Source: BS750m-G62 sp964577175 (lineage in GTDB: Bacteria > Planctomycetota > Phycisphaerae > FEN-1346). From it: a stretch of 18,562 bases of DNA. The stretch's first letter is position 1. Every line of letters begins with the position of its first letter. Shown piece after piece: positions 1 to 7,734 of the stretch. The notes beneath the pieces are model-generated. The model saw nothing but the letters and a program-made list of their open reading frames with translations, did no database searches and had not been told where the DNA came from. A program made the position numbers and the translations under genes. The stretch lies in assembly GCA_964577175.1 (NCBI GenBank), contig CAZNYC010000080.1, positions 1 to 18,562 of the forward strand. The letters run 5' to 3'.

Positions 1-2653
1 CGATTCGGATGGCTCCCCCGATAACGTTCTCAGGATGGTCCTTGACTTCCTTCATGGCCTTCCTGAATGCTTCCTTGATTCTCTTAGCCAGGTCCCCTTT
101 GGGGTCCAGGAATTGCTCATCATATGCGCGACGGCGAAGTAGGTACGCGATCCCACCGCTCGCATAGCGGAATACATGCATGTAGTTCCCTGCGGCCTGG
201 TGCTTCTGAAAGGTCTGCAGCAGGCACTGAGCGATTGTCACACAGTCCTCGGAGGCGATCTCCCGAGTTGCCTCGGGCCGATATCTGAGAATCTCCCAGA
301 AGGCCTTACACCAGTCGCGGGTTCCAGTCAGCCTTGAGCCGAAACGCGCTATCAGCGCACGTGCAAACTCCGCGATATCCTCTGGCTTACGAAGGCACCA
401 ACCACACGCCGGTAATTGGTAGTCTTCCAAGTTCGAGCCTGAAGAGCAGATCCAGTCGGAAAGATGCTGTTGCACTGCTTTGTTGGGCGTCGATGTGTAA
501 CCTAGGGTACGGACAACTAAGCTACGATCACCGGACTTCGTTTCAAGCCAATCGAGTAGGAGTTCAACTAACTCCTGCAACAGGCGGTAGTCTCCCGGTT
601 CGTCACCTGGGGGTATGCCGTCTGAGTCAAGGGCTCGATACTCCCAGCCATCCTCGTTTCGCCGATCCGGTCTGAGCAGTTCCTGCTTCACGTCAAGGAG
701 GTTATTCTGCGTGGGACGATCCAAGAACCTCTCAATTGCACCTGCGGCCCCAATGATTTCGCGGAAGAGGTAACCGCCCGTCCAGCAAACGGGACTGCTT
801 CGCCGAGGGAAATGAGAAGGGAAGGCCCTTGGTAGTTTGGCAAGCCACTCGGAGGGCGTCAGTCCTGTGTCCTCCATTCGCTGAAGGTCTACGTAGAGTC
901 GGCCATAGGGCAGAAGCCCAGCGGGATCCGAAACTACCTTGAGCCGAGCATTGCCCCTTGCAGGCTCCATCGAAGCCTCAAGCTGCACAGGAATACGCTC
1001 TTTGGCAGGCTCCCGAAGTCTTGCCTCGGCCACGCGGACGGTCGTTTCGTTCTGGTGATCGAGTGCAACTTTCAGTTCGTGCGTTCCTTGAGCAATGGAG
1101 AGAGGCTTGACAGGCTCGCTACGCCGCCACTCTTTGCCTCCTTCCACAAACCTGTCATCGTCGGGCAGGAGAGGCACCCAAGCAGGCTCGCCGCGTCTGC
1201 TCAATGCCATGCTTAGACGCGGAAGCGTATCGAGGAAGGTCGGAAGCCCGGCCCCGCGGTACGCGTCGAAGCGCGCGGCAACGGCCGCAAGATCAGAGGC
1301 CCGGAAGTGCTCTCCCTCCAGCATGATCTGCTGATTACCGGCAACCCCGCACTGCTTAAGCAGATTCTCCCCCAAGCCTCCGGAGGCTCCCCACCTGACC
1401 CGCGCCAGCGGCCCGGTCACTATCGCACCGAGGATTGGCTGATCAAGTTCCGAAAGCCGCGTGCGGGTCGCATCCAGCCATTTGTTGATTTCCGCTCGGG
1501 TCGGCGAACCGCCCAGCGTCCCGTGGGGCACGCCTTGGCGGGGAGACTTCGCATCGGTCTTCCCTACCTGTTGGCAGATTTCCCTCCACCGCTCGGAAAT
1601 CCTTCGCCACGTAGCGGTGTCAAGACCTTTGCCAGAGAAAACTCCATCAGAGCCCTGACCACCGCCCTCTGTTTGCCGTTCACCCGAGACCACTGAAAGC
1701 GCGTTGCGCACAAAGGGCGTGGCCCAGAGCAGGTTCCATACGTGGGACGGACTCGCCTCTGCTCCAGAGTTCTCGGCAACCTTTGAGGCGAGCAAGGATA
1801 CTGCCTCAAGCCCGATGCTCGGTAACGCGGATGCCGGCCCTGGGCGGCGGCGGGCCGGGAGAAACCAGCATTGCCCCTCACGTTTGCGGAAAACAATCTG
1901 GACTTCCGTTGCCTCCCACAGGTCGAGCCCCAGGTGCAGGTTGACAACTGTGCCGAGTTCAATGTCACCCTCGGCGACTCCGTCAGGATGTGTTTGTTCA
2001 GCAAGGCTCCGTAAGGACTCACGATAACGGTCACACCAGTGCCAGACGGCAGCAATCGGGCGCCAAAGCAGCCGCAGGTTCGTGGGATCGCAGGCCGTTC
2101 CTGCCTGGCGAAGCAATTCATCCTGCTGGTTTTCCGTCAACGTGTTTGGCACGATCAAGACGCCAGGGACGGCAGCGCTGCGGGTGGATTCGTCACCTCC
2201 GCCGAACACGTTCTGTACAACGGAGGTCCACCCTGTTGCGACAGCCTGTGCGGGCGATATACGGACTTCAGAGGAGGCCCCGGAAATATTCGGTCGCCAC
2301 CTCCAGAGCGTGTCACGGTCTCGCAGGAAATGACGCCACGCCAGGGCCAGCGGGTAACGGCCGGCGTTATCCGCCTTCTCGCCCACCTGCGCTTCAGGCG
2401 GCCACTTGTGGCCGGTCCCCCGTGGATGCGGAGGAAACGCGGCGTCGAATCGAGGACGCTCTTGCGCATGTAGCGGTAGGATAACGGCCGGAGGGATGGT
2501 TCCTTCGCTTGCGTGTTCGCCCAGGAAAGGCCGTAGCGGAACAGAACGCCCCTTCTCTCCCTCTCCCATCCAGCCCGCGACGAAGGCACCTTCGGGCCGC
2601 AGGTCAATGCCTACAGAAGTCACAGCCTCTTTCGGTTCCGCTTGCGTTGCCAA
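1..2653 (-). CDS. Hsp70/actin-fold-like protein, partial (C-terminus beyond left edge)
   Basis: One frame stays open for 884 codons and leaves the window at the left edge, checked codon by codon. Residues 14-29 (VGIDLRPEG...) sit where Hsp70 proteins carry the phosphate-1 loop. Residues 165-204 (VLIVPNTLTENQQDELL, then LRLLWRPIAAVW) match the Hsp70 pattern of a VP strand, a Q-rich helix and an EPxAA helix. Residues 236-255 (NLHLGLDLWEAT) align with phosphate 2 and 410-418 (IVTGPLARV) with the adenosine loop. A proline-rich linker, a beta-rich stretch (about 525-590) and a helical tail follow. Both phosphate loops depart from the canonical DLGTT and DxGGGT forms, so ATP hydrolysis is doubtful. 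The chosen start is TTG at 2653, with GTGAGG eight bases upstream; GTG at 2623 is the alternative. It follows the DUF2357 gene by 20 bases. A role in gating or assembling the complex is inference. The reading frame is near certain; the fold assignment is moderate. Confidence 0.78.
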   Translation of the reverse strand, partial: MATQAEPKEAVTSVGIDLRPEGAFVAGWMGEGEKGRSVPLRPFLGEHASEGTIPPAVILPLHAQERPRFDAAFPPHPRGTGHKWPPEAQVGEKADNAGRYPLALAWRHFLRDRDTLWRWRPNISGASSEVRISPAQAVATGWTSVVQNVFGGGDESTRSAAVPGVLIVPNTLTENQQDELLRQAGTACDPTNLRLLWRPIAAVWHWCDRYRESLRSLAEQTHPDGVAEGDIELGTVVNLHLGLDLWEATEVQIVFRKREGQCWFLPARRRPGPASALPSIGLEAVSLLASKVAENSGAEASPSHVWNLLWATPFVRNALSVVSGERQTEGGGQGSDGVFSGKGLDTATWRRISERWREICQQVGKTDAKSPRQGVPHGTLGGSPTRAEINKWLDATRTRLSELDQPILGAIVTGPLARVRWGASGGLGENLLKQCGVAGNQQIMLEGEHFRASDLAAVAARFDAYRGAGLPTFLDTLPRLSMALSRRGEPAWVPLLPDDDRFVEGGKEWRRSEPVKPLSIAQGTHELKVALDHQNETTVRVAEARLREPAKERIPVQLEASMEPARGNARLKVVSDPAGLLPYGRLYVDLQRMEDTGLTPSEWLAKLPRAFPSHFPRRSSPVCWTGGYLFREIIGAAGAIERFLDRPTQNNLLDVKQELLRPDRRNEDGWEYRALDSDGIPPGDEPGDYRLLQELVELLLDWLETKSGDRSLVVRTLGYTSTPNKAVQQHLSDWICSSGSNLEDYQLPACGWCLRKPEDIAEFARALIARFGSRLTGTRDWCKAFWEILRYRPEATREIASEDCVTIAQCLLQTFQKHQAAGNYMHVFRYASGGIAYLLRRRAYDEQFLDPKGDLAKRIKEAFRKAMKEVKDHPENVIGGAIRI

Positions 2654-2661
2654 TTGCCTTG

Positions 2662-2667
2662 CCTCAC
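2662..2667 (-). promoter_or_regulatory. Ribosome binding site deciding a TTG start
   Basis: On the minus strand GTGAGG lies eight bases before TTG at 2653. The other candidate, GTG at 2623, has only AAGAGG two bases upstream, which is too close to work well. This favours TTG. Confidence 0.5.
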
Positions 2668-2673
2668 TGGCGT

Positions 2674-4494
2674 CTACTTCTTCACGTTGGATGCCTGGCC
2701 CGTCAGGGGGCGCTTCCCGTTGAGAATCGCCTTTAGGACATCAGCCACGTGGTCCAGATGCTGTGTTGCGGGGACTGTGTAGCGAATGGCAGTGGCCGGG
2801 CCTGCCTCGTGCACGTCAAGAGTCTTCCCCCCGTCGCTCTCGGCGCCGTGTGCCTTGGGTAAGAGGAGCAGCCCCTTCAGCGATTCGCGGTCGCCCGATT
2901 CGAGCGCATGCCGGAGTTCCGCCGCCCGTTCTTCAAGCGAAACTCCCTGGATCTCGAATTCGGAAAGCGCCCACACGCCAACAAGAGAGGACCGGCCGTG
3001 ACTTTCCATAGAGGCGAGGACCCCGTCGGGACACAGTTGAGCCAGAGGGCCCGCGGGCAGACCCATGCAACCCGCGAATCGGTACCATTGCGAGCCCTCT
3101 ACAAACCACGTTTCCTTCAGGCCCGCGGCCGAGGGAAGCAACCACCGGTCTACGGCTGTACTCACATCGAGAAACCTACCCTCGACAGGTTCGCCGTGCA
3201 GGTACACGTCACTCCGAAGAGCGGGGCTCATCCGTAAGGGCGCTCCACGCTCATGATCGCCGGCCAACCGCTGCAGGGCTGCAAGCAGCAAAAGGGAGCA
3301 ATCTTCCCACCAGATCCGGTGCCGCCACCTCCAAACCTGGTCCTCCAGTTTCTGTTGCTTCAGCAACCGGACGTAATACCGCCAGAGAGGCCTGTAACGG
3401 TGGTCGTGCTGAAGAACATAGTTCGGCTGTGGCATGCCAACAAGGCCTGCCACTGCGGCGATTGGGGAGGCCAACTGCAAGCGCCCAATCATCCTGGCCA
3501 GTTGCCTTACAGCATTCAGGTACTGGTGGCCGCGGTAGTGCCTGTACTCGCTGATGTACTTGCGACACGCAGCCATCGAGCGCACGAGCAGGTCTTTGAC
3601 GACTCGATTCTCAGGCGTGTCGCAATCCTCGAATCGGGTGACGGCCAGTACCTGCTGCCGATTCCCTGCTTTCTCGGTGACCGTGCGACCAGGCTGGCGA
3701 ACCAGCCATCGCAAACATGCCGCATCCATTTCCTGGGCTCGAGCGACGGGCTGCAGTTCACGTCGCCTTGAGAGTACCCTTCGAGGCCGCATGCACACGT
3801 CCTCGATCCTGTTCTTGGCGTGCCGGGCGATTTCAACAATCACGGAGCGAGCGGGGTTGTCCGATGTGTTCCAGGGAACCCACGAGCGAAGGATTGCCGC
3901 AACCGGTGCCCTCTGAACACCCTGTCGGCGGTTGCCCGAGGTCGGTCCGTCTTCCGAAGGCCTCTCGGCGCTGGTAGCCGGCCGCCAAGTAACAGCTTCG
4001 CGGCGAGGAGGTGACATCTGCTGAAAGAACCCCGTGTGACGGGTAACCACGTCGGATACGGAACCGGATGCCAGCGACCAGGGATTCACTGGTCCGTCGG
4101 TCGACTCTTCATTCGCAGCGTCATCTGTGGTCTTCCGGCCTGAAAGCGCAGGGATCCCTTCTTTCAGCGTTATGTATAGCCGGCAGAGGGGATGGGCTGG
4201 AACTCGGACGAGGATTTGCAGCGTTTCAGTCACGGCTTTCGGGTCGACATCAGGCTCAACGTTGGCCGCGGGCAAATCGAGTGCTTTCCATCCATTGCCC
4301 TGCTCATCTCGCCATCGGCCAAGTTCAGGCAAACCGATGTGGCCCGGCTCGACTGACGCCGCAGCTTCAGCAGGCAGAACGATGCATGGCCGCCCAGCCG
4401 TTGCTTTATTGACATCTTCGGGGCGATGCGAGTGTGCACTGGCAGCCCACGGCCTGATGGAAACAGGCAGGTTCTCCTGCTCCTGGGGTGTCAA
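2674..4494 (-). CDS. DUF2357 (McrC-like) protein with a degenerate nuclease motif
   Basis: The 606-residue protein carries the DUF2357 hallmark DTPENRVVK at 292-300, followed by a long helical region rich in W, R and Y (about 300-410). DUF2357 proteins are McrC-like partners of McrB-type AAA+ motors and usually end in a PD-(D/E)xK nuclease. Here residues 489-490 (PD of CPDGVL) fit the first acidic site, but the expected D-x-K strand is replaced by LVGVWALSEF (504-513), with no lysine. Cleavage may thus be lost and the protein may be structural. The N-terminal 200 residues are variable, with a low-complexity stretch at 120-190. Translation starts at TTG, whose TTGA overlaps the stop of the McrB-like gene, so the two are translationally coupled. 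GAGGAAG lies about nine bases upstream. The family call is good; loss of activity is inference. Confidence 0.8.
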   Translation of the reverse strand: MTPQEQENLPVSIRPWAASAHSHRPEDVNKATAGRPCIVLPAEAAASVEPGHIGLPELGRWRDEQGNGWKALDLPAANVEPDVDPKAVTETLQILVRVPAHPLCRLYITLKEGIPALSGRKTTDDAANEESTDGPVNPWSLASGSVSDVVTRHTGFFQQMSPPRREAVTWRPATSAERPSEDGPTSGNRRQGVQRAPVAAILRSWVPWNTSDNPARSVIVEIARHAKNRIEDVCMRPRRVLSRRRELQPVARAQEMDAACLRWLVRQPGRTVTEKAGNRQQVLAVTRFEDCDTPENRVVKDLLVRSMAACRKYISEYRHYRGHQYLNAVRQLARMIGRLQLASPIAAVAGLVGMPQPNYVLQHDHRYRPLWRYYVRLLKQQKLEDQVWRWRHRIWWEDCSLLLLAALQRLAGDHERGAPLRMSPALRSDVYLHGEPVEGRFLDVSTAVDRWLLPSAAGLKETWFVEGSQWYRFAGCMGLPAGPLAQLCPDGVLASMESHGRSSLVGVWALSEFEIQGVSLEERAAELRHALESGDRESLKGLLLLPKAHGAESDGGKTLDVHEAGPATAIRYTVPATQHLDHVADVLKAILNGKRPLTGQASNVKK

Positions 4495-6470
4495 CTTTCT
4501 TCTTCCTCTGCCAGCCGGTCAATACCGGGATAGAGAAACGGTTCATCTGTTCGGGCCGCCGCCTGCTGAACGGCTCTGAGCAACGTCTCGTCCTCCAGTT
4601 CCTGGAGCACGCCGGTCACCGTATTCAACGCTTGTCCCACTTCCGAATCACCGGGGTCGAGCCCTCTGAACTTCGGGAGGATTTTCTGTTCAATCTGGTC
4701 CGCCATGGCCCAATTCCGGCCCTGCTCGTCGTACCGCGGGTAATTGGCCACGTAGAGGCGGACGGCCCGCTGTACGCGGAACCCGAAAGGTCGGTGTATT
4801 CGTGAAAGGGCGTCATTCAGTTGATTCAACCACCCGTCGACTTTCTCCGCGTACTCGGGCGGAAGGGCGTCTTCGCCTCTAACCCATTCTTGCCACGTTT
4901 CCCATGGCATGACGACGTTGGGGGTCTCCCCATCGGCATCTGCCCTGGGCTCCAGGAGCGTCTGGGGACGGCCGAAACGCAGCACGTTTGAACGGTCGAC
5001 CACCTTATCAGATAGCGTCTGTGTCGTCTCGTCTTCGTTCATTGTGCCCGCGAACAAGATGTTCCCTCCAGGGAAAACGTGCAGGCCGGACGCCCCGTCG
5101 CCGTGCGATCCGACCTCCAGCACAATCTCTGCTTGGCGACGCTGGGCAGGGTCTTCCTCATCTATGTCGCGCCGAATCTCAAGTCGGCTCAGGAACTCGC
5201 TGAAGTAGTACTCCACGCGCGCCAAGTTCATCTCATCCAGCAAGACCAAAAGCATGTTGTCCCAACTCCAGGCCTGGTCCCACCATTGCTCGGGAGCCGG
5301 CCAGTCACGGTCATCTTCGTCCGCGTAGTAATCCATCTGGACAAGGGCCCGAGCTAATTCCGTGGCTCTGAACCGGTGCTCCAAGTAGTTGTAGAAGCCG
5401 AACAGGTCCTGCGGACTGTCCCAGCGAGGCTGCACTGCCACATTTAGAAAATGCATGCCCATGCCACTTGCATAGAGTCTTGGCAAAGCGCTCTTACCTG
5501 TTCCGCTGATTCCGGCAAGGACCGCCAACGGTGAGATTTCGGCGATCTTAAGAGCGGTGTGCAGTGCGTGAATCTGCCGGCCTGCGAAGCGATACCCTGT
5601 ATCTCTGATGTAAGCCTCAGCCTGCGCAAGGCACTCCTGCTCATCCTTCGGGACTCGCTCCGAGTGGCGCATATCCGAAAGCACTGGTTGCCACAGGTCC
5701 GTCAATCGCTCCTCGTCGGCTCTTTCCTCGTACTTCTGTTTCAGACCTTCAAGTCGAGCGACCTTCTGTTCAAGAGCTGGGAGATCAACTTCTATCTCAG
5801 CTCTTCGCTGCACGGCCGCCTCAAGTTTCTGCTCATTTTGTTCCCGCTGTTCCTTGAGCCGTTCAATCTCCGATTTCAGTTCGTTTAACTCGGAACGACA
5901 CCCCTCGATTTGGGAGCGCAACGTTTCAAGTTCGCCTTGCAGCGATTCCTTCTCGGCACGGAGCGAGGGAACCTCCTCTTTGAGCCGGGACTCCGTTGCT
6001 TCAAGCTGTTCCACACGTTCGCTGTAATGCTTTTCCGCTTCCTGCAGCCGCTCTAGCCTGAATTCCGCGGCTTCCACTTGTTGCCTGAGTTCCCTGCTGT
6101 TCTCGAAGTCCTGAGCGTGGCGGCGCTGGAGTTCCTCCAATTCCGCACGGAGTTTCTCTTGCTGCTCTCTCTCGGCCTCGACCCGACGCAGTTCCTCCTT
6201 GTTCGTTTTAAGCCAACTCTCCGCTTCCTCCTTTGCGCCTACGACTTGCTTCGCCTCGGCGAGCCTGTCGCTCAGTGCGTCGAGTTCCTCTTGCGTATCT
6301 TCGATTCGATCCTGCAAATCCTCGTAGCGACACGCCTCCGGCAGCCGTTGCTCCAGCCGATCCACTTCGAGCGCCCGCCGCCGGTGGTACACATAGGCCC
6401 ATATGGCCGTCAGCACCGCGACGACCGTCACGAGGGAAGCAAGCAGGTACGGCAATACGAGTTCAAGCAT
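4491..6470 (-). CDS. Membrane-anchored coiled-coil McrB-like AAA+ NTPase
   Basis: This 659-residue protein has one N-terminal membrane helix (about 7-28) followed by HRRR, which by the positive-inside rule keeps the rest in the cytoplasm. A long charged coiled coil (about 34-255) comes next, then an McrB-type AAA+ domain. That domain has Walker A GISGTGKS (320-327), the WDSPQDLFGFY segment (350-360), Walker B LLVLLDEMN (407-415) and the McrB signature GTMNEDE (475-481). McrB usually has MNTAD; here the NxxD position reads N-E-D-E, so the nucleotide preference is open. McrB-like rings work with McrC-like partners, and the next gene is exactly that (DUF2357, overlapping by four bases). The start at 6470 is preferred to 6524 because GGAGG precedes it by eight bases and it falls one base after the upstream stop. 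Coil plus McrB motor is the hallmark of CoCoNuT-like type IV restriction systems. Confidence 0.88.
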   Translation of the reverse strand: MLELVLPYLLASLVTVVAVLTAIWAYVYHRRRALEVDRLEQRLPEACRYEDLQDRIEDTQEELDALSDRLAEAKQVVGAKEEAESWLKTNKEELRRVEAEREQQEKLRAELEELQRRHAQDFENSRELRQQVEAAEFRLERLQEAEKHYSERVEQLEATESRLKEEVPSLRAEKESLQGELETLRSQIEGCRSELNELKSEIERLKEQREQNEQKLEAAVQRRAEIEVDLPALEQKVARLEGLKQKYEERADEERLTDLWQPVLSDMRHSERVPKDEQECLAQAEAYIRDTGYRFAGRQIHALHTALKIAEISPLAVLAGISGTGKSALPRLYASGMGMHFLNVAVQPRWDSPQDLFGFYNYLEHRFRATELARALVQMDYYADEDDRDWPAPEQWWDQAWSWDNMLLVLLDEMNLARVEYYFSEFLSRLEIRRDIDEEDPAQRRQAEIVLEVGSHGDGASGLHVFPGGNILFAGTMNEDETTQTLSDKVVDRSNVLRFGRPQTLLEPRADADGETPNVVMPWETWQEWVRGEDALPPEYAEKVDGWLNQLNDALSRIHRPFGFRVQRAVRLYVANYPRYDEQGRNWAMADQIEQKILPKFRGLDPGDSEVGQALNTVTGVLQELEDETLLRAVQQAAARTDEPFLYPGIDRLAEEEES

Positions 6471-6471
6471 T

Positions 6472-7734
6472 TCACGAGCCTCCGGTGGTGTCTTGCTCGT
6501 TCGTGGCCGGCGCCGTCTCTTCACTTACCGAGGACTCGGCGGTGCCCTCGGCCGAAGGGGCCCGGCCGCCTTGCCGCGTCGTCGCGCTGCCTTCCTTCAA
6601 AGCGGCCAGTTCCCGCTTCTTCGCGGCGATGTCTGCTTGGAGTTGACGGCGCTGTTCTTCGAGCGGCTTCAGTTCGGCTTTCAGTTGCGCAATGGAGTCC
6701 TTGAGAGAGGTCTCCTCCTCCGACGCCGCCTGAAGGCGCTCCTGCACGGCCGCCAGTTCCCCCCGCTTCGCCGCAAGATCCTTATTGAGGGCGGCCAGTT
6801 GCGCCTCGGCTGTCGCCGCGTCGGTGGTCGCGTTCTTCTTCTCCGCGGACAGCTGATTGACACGTTTCTGATACGTATCGATGCTGGACGACAGCGACTC
6901 GTACTGCTCGCGGACCTTCTTGAGTTGCTCGTTCTGCCTGAGAATCTCGTCCTGCAACACCAAGAGCCTCGCCTCGTGTGCCTCCCGCTTCTCGACGGCG
7001 GTAGCCTTGTTCGCCAGGACGCCCTCCAGGTTTCTCGTTGCCTTCTGAAGGGCGTCCAGGACTTCGCCGTGGTCCGTCTGGATCTCGTCGATCTGGCCCT
7101 GGAGGGATTTCAGTTGTGTCAAGCGCTGTTGCAGCGTGGCCTCGGAAGTTGTTGCTGCCTGTTTGGCCTGGTCGCGAGCCTCCTGCAGCGTGGTGATCTC
7201 GGCCTTCAGGCTATCACGGGTCTTATGGGCCTCGCTGAGGCGTGCTTCAATGGTATCGCGCTCCGCCTTAGCCGCCGCGAGGGACTTGTTCGCCTGCTCC
7301 TGGGCTTTGATCGTTTCGTTCAGCGTCTCGCGGGCGGTCTCCAGCCGGCTGTTCAAGCCTTCCAGATCGGCCTGCAGTTTGCCCTGCTTGCTCTTGGCCG
7401 CTTCCGTTTCCGACTGCGCCCGTGCCAAGGCGAGATGGTTGGCATCGACATCTTCTTTCAGTTCATTGTTGAGTTCTTCCCATTTCTCTCGCAGCGATTG
7501 CCGCTGGGCCTGTGTGGCCTTCCATTCCTCCTTCTGGCCACCGAACAGTACCAGGCTTCGCAACCCGAAGCCTTGAGCAACCAGCGCGCCCAGGCCCAGG
7601 ACAATGAGGATCGCGATCCAGAATCTGCCCGGCGCCCGCGAGGGGGGTGCCTGCGCACCCGCAGAGTCCCCAAGCGTTCGCTCATGTGATTCAGGTTCGG
7701 GCTGAACCGTCGGATCGTTCGCGTCTTGCGTCAT
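6472..7734 (-). CDS. Membrane-anchored long coiled-coil protein
   Basis: The 420-residue product has an acidic, proline-rich N-terminus (1-36), one membrane helix (about 38-57, FWIAILIVLGLGALVAQGFG) and then an almost unbroken coiled coil (about 66-390) rich in A, E, K, L, Q and R with few glycines or prolines. It ends in a disordered S/T/G-rich tail. No enzymatic motif is visible. A coil of roughly 325 residues would be about 48 nm if fully helical. The start at 7734 is chosen because its ATGA overlaps the stop of the SF1 helicase gene and GGGGA lies a few bases upstream; an in-frame ATG at 7797 would intrude 60 bases into that gene. The next gene also encodes a membrane helix plus coil, one base downstream, so the two products may pair. 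A sensory or scaffolding role is inference. Confidence 0.85.
   Translation of the reverse strand: MTQDANDPTVQPEPESHERTLGDSAGAQAPPSRAPGRFWIAILIVLGLGALVAQGFGLRSLVLFGGQKEEWKATQAQRQSLREKWEELNNELKEDVDANHLALARAQSETEAAKSKQGKLQADLEGLNSRLETARETLNETIKAQEQANKSLAAAKAERDTIEARLSEAHKTRDSLKAEITTLQEARDQAKQAATTSEATLQQRLTQLKSLQGQIDEIQTDHGEVLDALQKATRNLEGVLANKATAVEKREAHEARLLVLQDEILRQNEQLKKVREQYESLSSSIDTYQKRVNQLSAEKKNATTDAATAEAQLAALNKDLAAKRGELAAVQERLQAASEEETSLKDSIAQLKAELKPLEEQRRQLQADIAAKKRELAALKEGSATTRQGGRAPSAEGTAESSVSEETAPATNEQDTTGGS
6479..6483 (-). promoter_or_regulatory. Ribosome binding site setting the McrB-like start
   Basis: GGAGG on the minus strand lies inside the end of the coiled-coil gene, eight bases before ATG at 6470. 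It supports this start over the in-frame ATG at 6524, which would overlap the upstream gene by about 50 bases and add an arginine-rich leader before the membrane helix. Confidence 0.65.

Noticed and set aside
1564..2121. 185-codon minus-strand frame
   Set aside because: It lies in a different frame within the longer open frame of the Hsp70-like gene, which shows recognisable motifs and no stop.
6471..6524. Upstream ATG for the McrB-like gene at 6524
   Set aside because: It would add 18 arginine-rich residues before the membrane helix and overlap the upstream gene; the ATG at 6470 has a proper ribosome binding site.
6403..7689. 428-codon plus-strand frame, leucine-rich and apparently membrane-like
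   Set aside because: It is antisense to the coiled-coil gene; its leucine richness mirrors the CAG, GAG and AAG codons of the coil.
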